Shown: positions 1 through 5,682, counted from the stretch's first letter. The stretch is DNA of 9,339 bases from Solirubrobacterales bacterium (GCA_030152505.1 JASLJO010000249.1:1-9339); one strand, 5' to 3'. The notes: a model not told the origin generated them from the sequence alone. Program-made: numbers and translations.

Positions 1-1545
1 GAGTTCGAGGACTCCGAGGAGAGCCTGGTCAACCGGCCACCGGTGGTGACGATCATGGGCCACGTCGACCACGGCAAGACCTCGCTGCTCGACGCGATCC
101 GCGAGACCGAGGTCGCCGCCGGCGAGGCAGGTGGCATCACCCAGCACATCGGTGCCTACCAGGTGCACCACGATGAGAAGACGATCACCTTCCTCGACAC
201 GCCGGGACACGCCGCCTTCACCGCGATGCGCGCCCGCGGCGCCAGGGTCACCGACGTCGCGGTGGTCGTCGTCGCGGCTGACGACGGCGTCATGCCGCAG
301 ACCAAGGAGGCGATCGACCACGCTCGCGCCGCCGACGTGCCGATCCTAATCGCGGTCAACAAGATCGACAAAGAGGGCGCTCAGCCGGACCGGGTGCGCA
401 ACGAGCTCGCCACCGACGACCTCACTCCCGAGGACTGGGGCGGCGAGACGGTCTACTGCGACGTCTCCGCCAAGACCCACGAGGGTCTCGACAACCTGCT
501 CGACATGATCCTGCTCGTCTCCGAGTTGGAGGAGCTGGGAGCCAATCCCGATGCGCCCGCCTCGGGCACCGTGGTCGAGTCTCAGCTCGATCCTGGCCGT
601 GGCCCCGTTGTCACGATCTTGGTCCAGCGCGGCACACTCGAAGTCGGCGACGCGCTGGTCGCCGGTCCCCAGTGGGGCCGGGTGCGGGCGATGCAGGACT
701 TCACCGGTGCACGCGTGCAACAGGCGGGCCCGGGCATGCCGGTCGAGGTCCTCGGCTTCGATGGCGTCTGCGAGGCCGGCGAGCACGTGCGCGCGGTCGA
801 GAACGACCGTCGTGCCCGCCAGCTCGCCCAAGAGCGCGGCAACCGGCTGAAGACCGAGGCGCTGGCTCGCCGCCAGGCGCGCAAGGTTAGTCTCGAGGAG
901 GTCTTCTCGCGCGCCCAGGAAGGCGACATCAAGGAGCTCAACATCGTGCTCAAGGCCGATGTCGCCGGCTCTCTGGAGGCGCTCCAGGACGAGATCGCCA
1001 AAGTGCCGCAGGAGCAGGTCGGGATCAACATCATCCATTCCCAGACCGGCGGAATCAACGAGTCCGACGTGATGCTGGCCTCGGCCTCCGACGCGATCGT
1101 GATCGGCTTCAACGTGCGGCCGTTGGCCGATGCGCGAAAAGCGGCCGAGCGAGAGGGAGTCGACGTCCGCACCTACTCGGTCATTTACAAAATCACCGAA
1201 GACCTGCGCAACGCGATGGAGGGCATGCTGGAGGCGGTCGAGGTCGAGGAGATCCTCGGCGAGGCCGAGATCAAACAGACCTTCAAGGCCTCCAAAGTTG
1301 GCCGCATTGCCGGCTGCATCGTCAGCGAGGGCAAGGTCACTCGTACCGCCAGCGTCCGCCTGATCCGCGAGGGCACCGTCATCTGGGACGGCAGGCTCGG
1401 CTCCCTGCGCCGCTTCAAAGACAACGTGCAGGAAGTCGAGGAGGGCCAGGAGTGCGGCATCGTGCTCGACGGCTATGCCGACGTCAAGGAGGGCGACGTG
1501 CTCGAGTTCTTCGAGACGAAACAGGTCGAGCAGACGCTCGAGTAG
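1..1545 (+). CDS. infB: Translation initiation factor IF-2 (5'-truncated by window edge)
   Basis: IF-2 is the GTPase that places initiator fMet-tRNA on the 30S subunit and promotes subunit joining in the cytoplasm. The reading frame is open from base 1, so the first 514 visible residues are the C-terminal part of a longer protein. The missing N-terminal region lies upstream. All G motifs are visible: G1 GHVDHGKT (visible residues 20-27), switch I GGITQHIG around Thr47, G3 DTPGH (66-70), G4 NKID (120-123) and G5 SAK (156-158). A beta-barrel domain II follows, then the IF-2 domain III region from about residue 300 (KADVAGSLEAL). The last ~100 residues form the fMet-tRNA-binding C2 domain (GRIAGCIVSEGKV). 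A GTG at 43 could be mistaken for a start, but the conserved RPPVV stretch before G1 is read upstream of it. The TAG stop is 7 nt before rbfA, the usual infB-rbfA arrangement. Identification is secure. Confidence 0.98.
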   Translation, partial: EFEDSEESLVNRPPVVTIMGHVDHGKTSLLDAIRETEVAAGEAGGITQHIGAYQVHHDEKTITFLDTPGHAAFTAMRARGARVTDVAVVVVAADDGVMPQTKEAIDHARAADVPILIAVNKIDKEGAQPDRVRNELATDDLTPEDWGGETVYCDVSAKTHEGLDNLLDMILLVSELEELGANPDAPASGTVVESQLDPGRGPVVTILVQRGTLEVGDALVAGPQWGRVRAMQDFTGARVQQAGPGMPVEVLGFDGVCEAGEHVRAVENDRRARQLAQERGNRLKTEALARRQARKVSLEEVFSRAQEGDIKELNIVLKADVAGSLEALQDEIAKVPQEQVGINIIHSQTGGINESDVMLASASDAIVIGFNVRPLADARKAAEREGVDVRTYSVIYKITEDLRNAMEGMLEAVEVEEILGEAEIKQTFKASKVGRIAGCIVSEGKVTRTASVRLIREGTVIWDGRLGSLRRFKDNVQEVEEGQECGIVLDGYADVKEGDVLEFFETKQVEQTLE

Positions 1546-1552
1546 GGCTAAG

Positions 1553-1903
1553 ATGACCACCCCTCGCATGCGCCGCATCAACGAGGTGCTTCGGGAGGTG
1601 ATCGGCGCAGCGATCGCCACCGAACTGAGCGACCCTCGGATCGGCTTCGTCACCGTGACCTCGGTCGAGACCAGCCCAGACCTCCGCAGCGCCAAGGTGC
1701 ACGTCAGCGTGCTGGGCGACGAGGAGGCGCGCGAGGGCACCCTGGCTGGGCTACGGTCCTCGCACGGCGTCCTGCAATCGAGGATCGCCGCCGAGACGCG
1801 GATGAAGCGCACCCCGACCCTGGCCTTCCACTACGACCCCACCGTCGAGCAGGGAATGAGGATCTCCCAGCTGCTCGAAGAGGAAGAAGACGAAGACGAA
1901 TGA
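1553..1903 (+). CDS. rbfA: 30S ribosome-binding factor RbfA
   Basis: RbfA is a small KH-fold protein that binds immature 30S subunits and helps 16S rRNA 5'-end maturation, particularly in the cold. The 116-residue product matches the family in size and motifs: N-terminal RMRRINEVLREVI helix, SDPRIGFVTVTSVETSPDL (residues 26-44), then AKVHVSVLG. ATG 1553 is chosen because TAGGG at 1543-1547 sits 5 nt upstream. ATG 1568 (MRRINEV) is the alternative. The protein ends in an acidic run, EEEEDEDE (109-116), encoded mostly with GAA although neighbouring genes strongly prefer GAG. Its stop overlaps the next start as ATGA, implying translational coupling. Placement directly after infB is the standard order. 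Identification is secure; the exact start is slightly uncertain. Confidence 0.95.
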   Translation: MTTPRMRRINEVLREVIGAAIATELSDPRIGFVTVTSVETSPDLRSAKVHVSVLGDEEAREGTLAGLRSSHGVLQSRIAAETRMKRTPTLAFHYDPTVEQGMRISQLLEEEEDEDE

Positions 1904-2904
1904 GCGAGACCACCGATATCGGCGCCACCGCGATCGAGCGGGTCGCCGCCGAGATCCGCGGCCGCGAGCGCTTCCTGCTCACCGCCCACGAGGGTCCCGA
2001 CGGCGACGCGCTTGGCTCGCTGCTCGGCATGCATCATCTGCTCACCCAGCTCGGCAAGGACTCGGTGATGTTCCTCGCCGCGAAGGAGTTCCCACTGCCG
2101 ATCGAGTACCGCTTCCTGCCGCTGGAGGAGGTTTTCCACGAGGCCCCGGCGGACATGGCCGACCGCGCGGTGATCTTCCTCGACTGCGGCAACATCGACC
2201 GCATGCCGGTCGACTTCCTCAGCGAGGACGGCCACTTCACGATCAACGTCGATCACCACCACGACAACACCCTCTTCGGCGACGTCAACCTGGTCGAGGT
2301 CGACGCCTCCTGCACGGCCGAGATCGTCTACGAGCTGGCGGTCCTGCTCGGCGCCGAGATCACCGCGGAGATCGCCGCGGCGCTCTACGTCGGCCTGATC
2401 ACCGACACCGGCAAGTTCATGTACGAGAACACCAACGCCCGCACCCACCGCATCGCCGCCGACCTGATTGAAGCGGGAGTGGAGGTCGACGAGACCTACC
2501 GGCGCCTCTACGAGCACGTGCCGATCGAGAAGCTGCGGCTGCTCTCTCGCGCCCTGGAGGGGATCCAGTACCACTGCGAGGGTCGCCTCGTGCTCGCCTA
2601 CATCACCGCCGAGGACTACGAGGCGAGCGGCGCCGGCGAGGAGATGACCGAGGGGATCATCGACCATCTGCGCTCGGTCGAGGGCGCTCGGGTCGCCGCC
2701 CTGATCCGCGACCTCGGCGATCGCGGTCGGGCGGCACGCAAGGTCAGCCTGCGCTCCAGCGACGGCGAGGTCGACGTCTCGGCGATAGCCCGGGTGTACG
2801 GGGGCGGCGGCCACAAGCGCGCCGCCGGCTTCTCCACCGATCTCGAGCTGGAGGAGCTCGTCTCCTTCCTCTGCGACGAGGTCTCCGCCCAACTCGATTC
2901 TTGA
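1900..2904 (+). CDS. nrnA: DHH/DHHA1 phosphoesterase, NrnA-type bifunctional oligoribonuclease/pAp phosphatase
   Basis: NrnA-type proteins hydrolyse 2-5 nt RNAs and, in characterised members, 3'-phosphoadenosine 5'-phosphate, using Mn2+ in the cytoplasm. The 334-residue product has the full two-domain layout. The N-terminal DHH domain carries AHEGPDGDALGS (29-40), FLDCGN, and the signature DHHH (118-121) followed by N..LFG. DTGKFMYENTN follows, with the DHHA1 domain ending in YGGGGHKRAAGF (300-311), the substrate-binding glycine-rich loop. The first motif reads AHEGPDGD, where many homologues have H.NPDGD, so the usual Asn is Gly here; the metal-binding Asp residues are kept. ATG 1900 overlaps the rbfA stop by 4 nt and its own TGA overlaps the truB TTG. 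The family is certain; the split between oligoRNase and pAp phosphatase activity is inferred from relatives. rbfA-nrnA-truB order is common in Gram-positive bacteria. Confidence 0.93.
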   Translation: MSETTDIGATAIERVAAEIRGRERFLLTAHEGPDGDALGSLLGMHHLLTQLGKDSVMFLAAKEFPLPIEYRFLPLEEVFHEAPADMADRAVIFLDCGNIDRMPVDFLSEDGHFTINVDHHHDNTLFGDVNLVEVDASCTAEIVYELAVLLGAEITAEIAAALYVGLITDTGKFMYENTNARTHRIAADLIEAGVEVDETYRRLYEHVPIEKLRLLSRALEGIQYHCEGRLVLAYITAEDYEASGAGEEMTEGIIDHLRSVEGARVAALIRDLGDRGRAARKVSLRSSDGEVDVSAIARVYGGGGHKRAAGFSTDLELEELVSFLCDEVSAQLDS

Positions 2905-3533
2905 CGGTCCTGCTCTGCGACAAGCCGGCCGGGATGACCTCGCATGAGCTGGTGCGTCGGATGCGCTGGGAGCACGACTGCAAGGCCGGCCACGCCGGCA
3001 CGCTCGACCCCTTCGCCACCGGCCTGCTGCTGGTGATGCTGGGGGAGGCGACGCGTCTGCAGCGCTTCCTCACCGGGCTGCCGAAGACCTACCTGGCGAC
3101 CGCTCGACTCGGCTGGCGCTCGAGCAGCGGCGACCCCGACGGCGAGCTGACCGAGACCGGCCGGCTGCCCGGCTCGCTCGAGTTGCCGACCGGCACGGTG
3201 CGCCAGCGCGTGCCGATGACCTCTGCCGTGCGGGTCGGCGGCGAGCGCCTCTACCGCAAGGCGCGCCGGGGTGAGACGGTGAGCACGCCGCTGCGCGACG
3301 TCGAGGTCTTCCGGGCGAAGCTGCTCGACGAGGACGGCGAGCACGCCCGTTACGAGATCGAGTGCTCCAGCGGCACCTACGTGCGCACGCTGATCGAGAC
3401 CCTCGGCGACGCCTACTGCGCGGAACTGCGTCGCACCGCGATCGGTCCCTTCCGGGTCGAGGATGCCGGCGAGGAGGTCTCGGTCGAGCGGGTCGGCGAG
3501 CTGATTCCGGCCGCGGCGGAGGCGATGCGCTGA
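2901..3533 (+). CDS. truB: tRNA pseudouridine(55) synthase TruB, compact form
   Basis: TruB isomerises U55 in the T-loop of nearly all tRNAs. The 210-residue product contains the core motifs: DKPAGMTSHELV (7-18), catalytic motif HAGTLDPFATGLL with nucleophile Asp36, KTYLATARLG with conserved Tyr64, the RVPMTSA..V.G.RLY block, and CSSGTYVRTL with Arg162. It is short compared with the ~300 residues of E. coli TruB. The spacer helix before the RVPMTSA block is reduced, and there is no C-terminal PUA-like domain after GPFRVEDAG. The start is TTG 2901, which overlaps the previous stop as TTGA. No other start lies before the DKPAG motif and there is no Shine-Dalgarno site, so reinitiation from the upstream gene is likely. 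The stop shares one base with the ribF ATG (TGATG). Function is confident; start and compactness are noted as unusual. Confidence 0.95.
   Translation: MTVLLCDKPAGMTSHELVRRMRWEHDCKAGHAGTLDPFATGLLLVMLGEATRLQRFLTGLPKTYLATARLGWRSSSGDPDGELTETGRLPGSLELPTGTVRQRVPMTSAVRVGGERLYRKARRGETVSTPLRDVEVFRAKLLDEDGEHARYEIECSSGTYVRTLIETLGDAYCAELRRTAIGPFRVEDAGEEVSVERVGELIPAAAEAMR
3518..3522 (+). promoter_or_regulatory. Shine-Dalgarno site for ribF
   Basis: GGAGG lies within the truB 3' coding end, 10 nt before ATG 3533. It fixes the ribF start at 3533, so the open frame that extends further upstream is only an overlap with truB. Confidence 0.7.
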
Positions 3534-4426
3534 TGGCGAACATCCAGGTGACGATGCTTCCCGACGCCGAGCCGCGTCCCCGGCAGGTGGCGATCGGCAC
3601 CTTCGACGGCGTCCATCGCGGGCACCAGGCGGTGATCGAGGGGGCGGACACGGTACTGACCTTCGATCCGCACCCGCTCGAGGTGATCCACCCCGCGGCG
3701 CTGCCGAAGCTGATCATGCCCTTCGAGGTGAAGCGGGACGTCATCGAGGGCCTTGGCGTGCGCGAGCTGGTGATCATCCCTTTCGACCGCGAGTTCGCCG
3801 AGCGCTCCGCCGAGGACTTCATCGAGCACGTCCTGATCGAGAGGCTCGGCGCCGAGAGGGTCTCCGTCGGGGAGAACTTCCGCTTCGGCGCGAAAGCGAA
3901 GGGCGACCCAGCGATGCTCGCCGCGCGCGTGGAGTTCGAGACCAGGGTCGTGCCCCTGGTCGAGGTCGACGGCGAGACCGTCTCTTCGACCCGCATCCGG
4001 GCGCTGATCGCCGCAGGCGACATGGTCGGCGCCAGGCGTTGCCTGGGCGCCCCGTTCATGGTCGAGGGCACCGTGGTCGAGGGCGACCAGCGCGGCCGCG
4101 AGCTCGGCTTCCCGACCGCCAACATCGTTCCCGACGATCACCTCGCCTACCCTGGCCACGGTGTCTTCGCCGCCTTCGCCGACGGCGTCCCGGCTGCGGT
4201 GAACGTCGGGGTGCGGCCGACCTTCGACAGTGGTCGCGGCGTCCTGATCGAGACCTACCTGATCGACCGCGACGAGGATCTCTACGGCCACAGCCTTCGG
4301 GTTGCCTTCGTCGAGCGCCTGCGCGGCGAGAAGCGCTTTCCCGGCGTCGAGGAGTTGATCGCCCAGATGCGGATTGACGTCGAGGACGCGAAGCGGGTCT
4401 GTGCTAGCTTCACCGACGCTCCATGA
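3533..4426 (+). CDS. ribF: Bifunctional riboflavin kinase/FAD synthetase RibF
   Basis: RibF phosphorylates riboflavin to FMN and adenylylates FMN to FAD. The 297-residue product has both domains. The N-terminal nucleotidyltransferase shows GTFDGVHRGH (22-31), TFDPHP (43-48), VGENFRFG and SSTRIR. The C-terminal riboflavin kinase shows EGTVVEGDQRGRELGFPTAN (PTAN at 194-197) and NVGVRPTF, and ends with FVERLRGEKRFPGVEELIAQM. The stretch between GHQ and TFDPHP is only about 10 residues, where E. coli-type RibF has about 20 or more, so one helix of the nucleotidyltransferase seems shortened. ATG 3533 is supported by GGAGG 10 nt upstream and by the 1-nt overlap with truB. The stop overlaps rpsO as ATGA. 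truB-ribF-rpsO is a widely conserved order. Confidence 0.96.
   Translation: MANIQVTMLPDAEPRPRQVAIGTFDGVHRGHQAVIEGADTVLTFDPHPLEVIHPAALPKLIMPFEVKRDVIEGLGVRELVIIPFDREFAERSAEDFIEHVLIERLGAERVSVGENFRFGAKAKGDPAMLAARVEFETRVVPLVEVDGETVSSTRIRALIAAGDMVGARRCLGAPFMVEGTVVEGDQRGRELGFPTANIVPDDHLAYPGHGVFAAFADGVPAAVNVGVRPTFDSGRGVLIETYLIDRDEDLYGHSLRVAFVERLRGEKRFPGVEELIAQMRIDVEDAKRVCASFTDAP
4402..4410 (+). promoter_or_regulatory. Weak candidate extended -10 promoter element before rpsO
   Basis: TGCTAGCTT fits an extended -10 pattern (TG-n-TAnnnT) inside the last codons of ribF, in a locally less GC-rich patch. Transcription would start near 4416-4418, giving rpsO a leader of only 5-7 nt. A TTGACG lies at 4374-4379, but the 25-nt spacing to this -10 is too long for a normal promoter. 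This is a pattern match only, and such matches occur by chance. Confidence 0.2.
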
Positions 4427-4692
4427 GCCTTGCGAAAGAGAAGAAGAGCGAGCTGATCGGCAAATACGGCCGAGCCGAGAAGGACACCGGCTCGGCCGAG
4501 GTGCAGATCGCCTTGCTCACCGAGCGCATCAATGAGCTGACGGGACACCTGCGCACTCATGCCAAAGACCATCACTCTCGCCGCGGCCTGCTGATGCTCG
4601 TCGGCAAGCGCCGCCGCATGCTGCGCTATCTGGAGCGCACCGATCTGGAGCGCTACCGCTCTCTGGTCGCCGAGCTCGGCCTGAGGCGATGA
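4423..4692 (+). CDS. rpsO: 30S ribosomal protein S15
   Basis: S15 is a primary 16S rRNA-binding protein of the platform and forms intersubunit bridge B4. The 89-residue product is the standard family length and shows the S15 signature in full: HLRTHAKDHHS, RRGLL, then VGKRRRMLRYL, with GSAEVQIALLTERI before it. ATG 4423 overlaps the ribF stop as ATGA and no Shine-Dalgarno site is visible, so translation probably depends on coupling to ribF or on a short separate transcript. Its stop overlaps the peroxiredoxin start as ATGA. S15 often represses its own mRNA through a leader structure; there is no untranslated leader here, so any operator would have to lie within the ribF 3' coding sequence. 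Identification is secure. Confidence 0.98.
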   Translation: MSLAKEKKSELIGKYGRAEKDTGSAEVQIALLTERINELTGHLRTHAKDHHSRRGLLMLVGKRRRMLRYLERTDLERYRSLVAELGLRR

Positions 4693-5150
4693 TTTCGGCG
4701 GGGGAGCCCGCCCCGGATTTCAAGCTGCGCGACCAGGACGGCAGGGAGGTGTCGCTTGGCGACTATCGCGGCCGCAGGGTCCTACTCGTCTTCTACCCCC
4801 TGGACTTCAGCCCCGTCTGCTCGGACCAGCTCTCGATCTACCAGGAGGTCAAGCCGCAGATCGCCGAGAAGGGGGTCGAGCTGGTTGGGATCAGCGTCGA
4901 CAGCGCCTTTGCCCACAAGGCCTTCCAGGAGAAGCTCGGCATCGACACGCCGCTGCTCGCCGATTTCGAGCCCAAGGGCGAGGTCGCGCGGGCCTACGGC
5001 GCCTATATCGAGAAGTTCGGCCACGCCAATCGCTCCCTGGTCCTGATCGACGCGGAGGGAGTGGTGGAGTGGGTGCACGCGTCGCCGACGCCACTCGAGA
5101 TTCCCGGCGCCAACCTGATCTTCGACGCTTTGGCGTCGGTCGGAGTCTGA
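4689..5150 (+). CDS. 1-Cys peroxiredoxin (AhpC/TSA family, AhpE/BCP-like)
   Basis: Peroxiredoxins reduce H2O2 and organic peroxides through a peroxidatic cysteine. The 153-residue product begins with GEPAPDFKLRDQDG. It has the active-site motif P-x3-S-x2-C as PLDFSPVC (Pro37, Ser41, Cys44) and the conserved supporting Arg115 in GHANRSLVLID. Cys44 is the only cysteine, so there is no internal resolving cysteine and an external thiol must complete the cycle. The PLDFSPVC form resembles actinobacterial AhpE more than E. coli BCP, so I leave the symbol blank. ATG 4689 overlaps the rpsO stop as ATGA. No signal peptide or membrane segment is present, so it acts in the cytoplasm. The next gene encodes a CPHC dithiol protein, a natural candidate reductant; that pairing is inference. 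It is unusual to find this gene between rpsO and pnp. Confidence 0.92.
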   Translation: MISAGEPAPDFKLRDQDGREVSLGDYRGRRVLLVFYPLDFSPVCSDQLSIYQEVKPQIAEKGVELVGISVDSAFAHKAFQEKLGIDTPLLADFEPKGEVARAYGAYIEKFGHANRSLVLIDAEGVVEWVHASPTPLEIPGANLIFDALASVGV

Positions 5151-5605
5151 CCGGCGATCTCACCAGCGCCGCCGTTCCGCCGCCGGGCGGGGACGAGCAC
5201 ATTCGCGGCGAAGGCGAGGTGCTGATCGTCTACGCCGATCTCGCCTGTCCGCACTGCGCCGCCGCCTGGGCCGAGATCAGCGAACGGCCGGCCCGGCTGG
5301 TCTTCCGTCACTTTCCGGTGGCCAGCAAGCACCCGCGCGCCCCGACCCTGCACGCCGCGGCCGAGGCGGCCGGGCGCCAGGGCCGCTTCTTCGAGATGGT
5401 CGACTCGCTCTACGCCGAGCGCGGTCGTATCGACGACCCACACCTGTGGGAACGGGCGCGGCGCTTCGGCCTCGACCTCGTTCGCTTCGTGGTCGATCGC
5501 CGCTCCGAGGAGGTCAAAGCCCGTATCCGCCGCGACTTCGAATCGGGGATTCGCGCCGGGGTCAGTGGCACCCCGGCCCTCTTCTCCCCACGTGCCAGCG
5601 CGTAG
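5147..5605 (+). CDS. DsbA-like thioredoxin-fold protein with CPHC active site; C-terminus probably frame-disrupted
   Basis: The product shows a DsbA-type domain: DEHIRG leader, VLIVYADLACPHC (CPHC at 34-37 counted from the CTG), VFRHFPVASKHPRA, FFEMVDSLY, a helical insert, and the cis-proline loop GVSGTPALF (Pro143). CPHC is also the active site of E. coli DsbA. The start is uncertain. Homology begins before 5195, and the only in-frame choices upstream are CTG 5147, overlapping the previous stop as CTGA like its neighbours, or GTG 5069, which would overlap the peroxiredoxin by 82 nt. GTG 5219 would cut off the first strand. No signal peptide or lipobox is seen, so it looks cytosolic. The frame ends in SPRASA right after GTPALF, whereas the family continues ~20 residues. 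A +1 shift restores a family-like tail (see 5586-5651). It may be a sequencing indel, a decaying gene or a natural short form. Confidence 0.75.
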   Translation: MTGDLTSAAVPPPGGDEHIRGEGEVLIVYADLACPHCAAAWAEISERPARLVFRHFPVASKHPRAPTLHAAAEAAGRQGRFFEMVDSLYAERGRIDDPHLWERARRFGLDLVRFVVDRRSEEVKARIRRDFESGIRAGVSGTPALFSPRASA

Positions 5606-5651
5606 AGGTCCATATGAACACCGCAGCACCGGCACGTCCGCGCGTCTGTAA
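5586..5651 (+). other. Probable displaced C-terminal tail of the DsbA-like gene (+1 frame)
   Basis: Skipping one base in the TCCCC run at 5585-5589 lets the DsbA-like protein continue as PHVPARRGPYEHRSTGTSAR and end at TAA 5649-5651. In related proteins the cis-proline GTPxxF is followed by seven residues and then GPY[DE] (the pattern F-INGERYD-GPYD). Here seven residues (PHVPARR) also separate Phe from GPYE, and the tail length after GTPALF is about right. The family comparison is from memory. Confidence 0.5.
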
Positions 5652-5682
5652 TCTCTGCGAGGACAGAGAACGAGAGTTCTGA
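5614..5682 (+). CDS. Speculative 22-residue mini-ORF in the pnp leader (CxxC-containing)
   Basis: ATG 5614 is preceded by AGAGGT (5604-5609) with a 4-nt gap and opens a 22-codon frame, MNTAAPARPRVCNLCEDRER plus EF, ending at TGA 5680-5682. It is followed at once by an 11-codon in-frame ORF (ATG 5683, MQLAAIRAVWR) whose TAA (5716-5718) overlaps the end of the pnp Shine-Dalgarno site. Translation of the first ORF would run through both leader hairpins. It resembles no leader peptide I know, and it overlaps the displaced DsbA tail in another frame, so it may be coincidental. Low confidence. Confidence 0.2.
   Translation: MNTAAPARPRVCNLCEDREREF
5652..5680 (+). promoter_or_regulatory. Two overlapping, mutually exclusive hairpins in the pnp 5' leader
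   Basis: Hairpin 1 pairs TCTCTG (5652-5657) with CAGAGA (5664-5669) around a CGAGGA loop. Hairpin 2 pairs AGAAC (5667-5671) with GTTCT (5676-5680) around GAGA, a GNRA-class tetraloop closed by C-G. Both stems are perfect, and they share bases 5667-5669, so both cannot fully form at once. No U-run follows, so this is not an intrinsic terminator. In E. coli and Streptomyces the rpsO-pnp intergenic/leader hairpin is an RNase III processing site used in pnp control. These stems are shorter than those, so a similar role is only a suggestion. Confidence 0.4.

Noticed and set aside
43..45. GTG as the start of an infB gene inside the window
   Set aside because: The frame is open to the window edge and the conserved RPPVV stretch before the P-loop spans this codon, so the true start is upstream.
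346..1812. Long minus-strand open frame (~488 codons) across infB and rbfA
   Set aside because: It is antisense to unambiguous infB/rbfA coding sequence, its residues are biased as expected from complementary GC-rich codons, and it shows no family motif. Such frames are common in high-GC genomes.
1831..2892. Minus-strand open frame (~353 codons) opposite the nrnA-type gene
   Set aside because: It contains a poly-Ser run that is just the antisense of the RbfA acidic tail and low-complexity Gly/Val/Asp sequence; no motif or ribosome-binding site.
2901..2906. TTGACG as a -35 promoter box at the truB start
   Set aside because: No TANNNT element lies 16-18 nt downstream; the bases are explained by the nrnA stop and truB start overlap.
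3362..3532. Upstream extension of the ribF open frame into truB
   Set aside because: The extra ~57 residues are Arg-rich shadow sequence of truB and lie before the GGAGG-supported ATG 3533 and the conserved RibF N-terminus.
5647..5654. Possible -10 element (TGTAATCT) upstream of pnp
   Set aside because: It matches TANNNT only loosely and no TTGAC-like -35 lies about 17 nt upstream; too weak to list, although an independent pnp promoter remains possible.
5652..5682. Intrinsic terminator between the DsbA-like gene and pnp
   Set aside because: The hairpins are only 5-6 bp and are followed by GAATGCAATTGG with no U-run.
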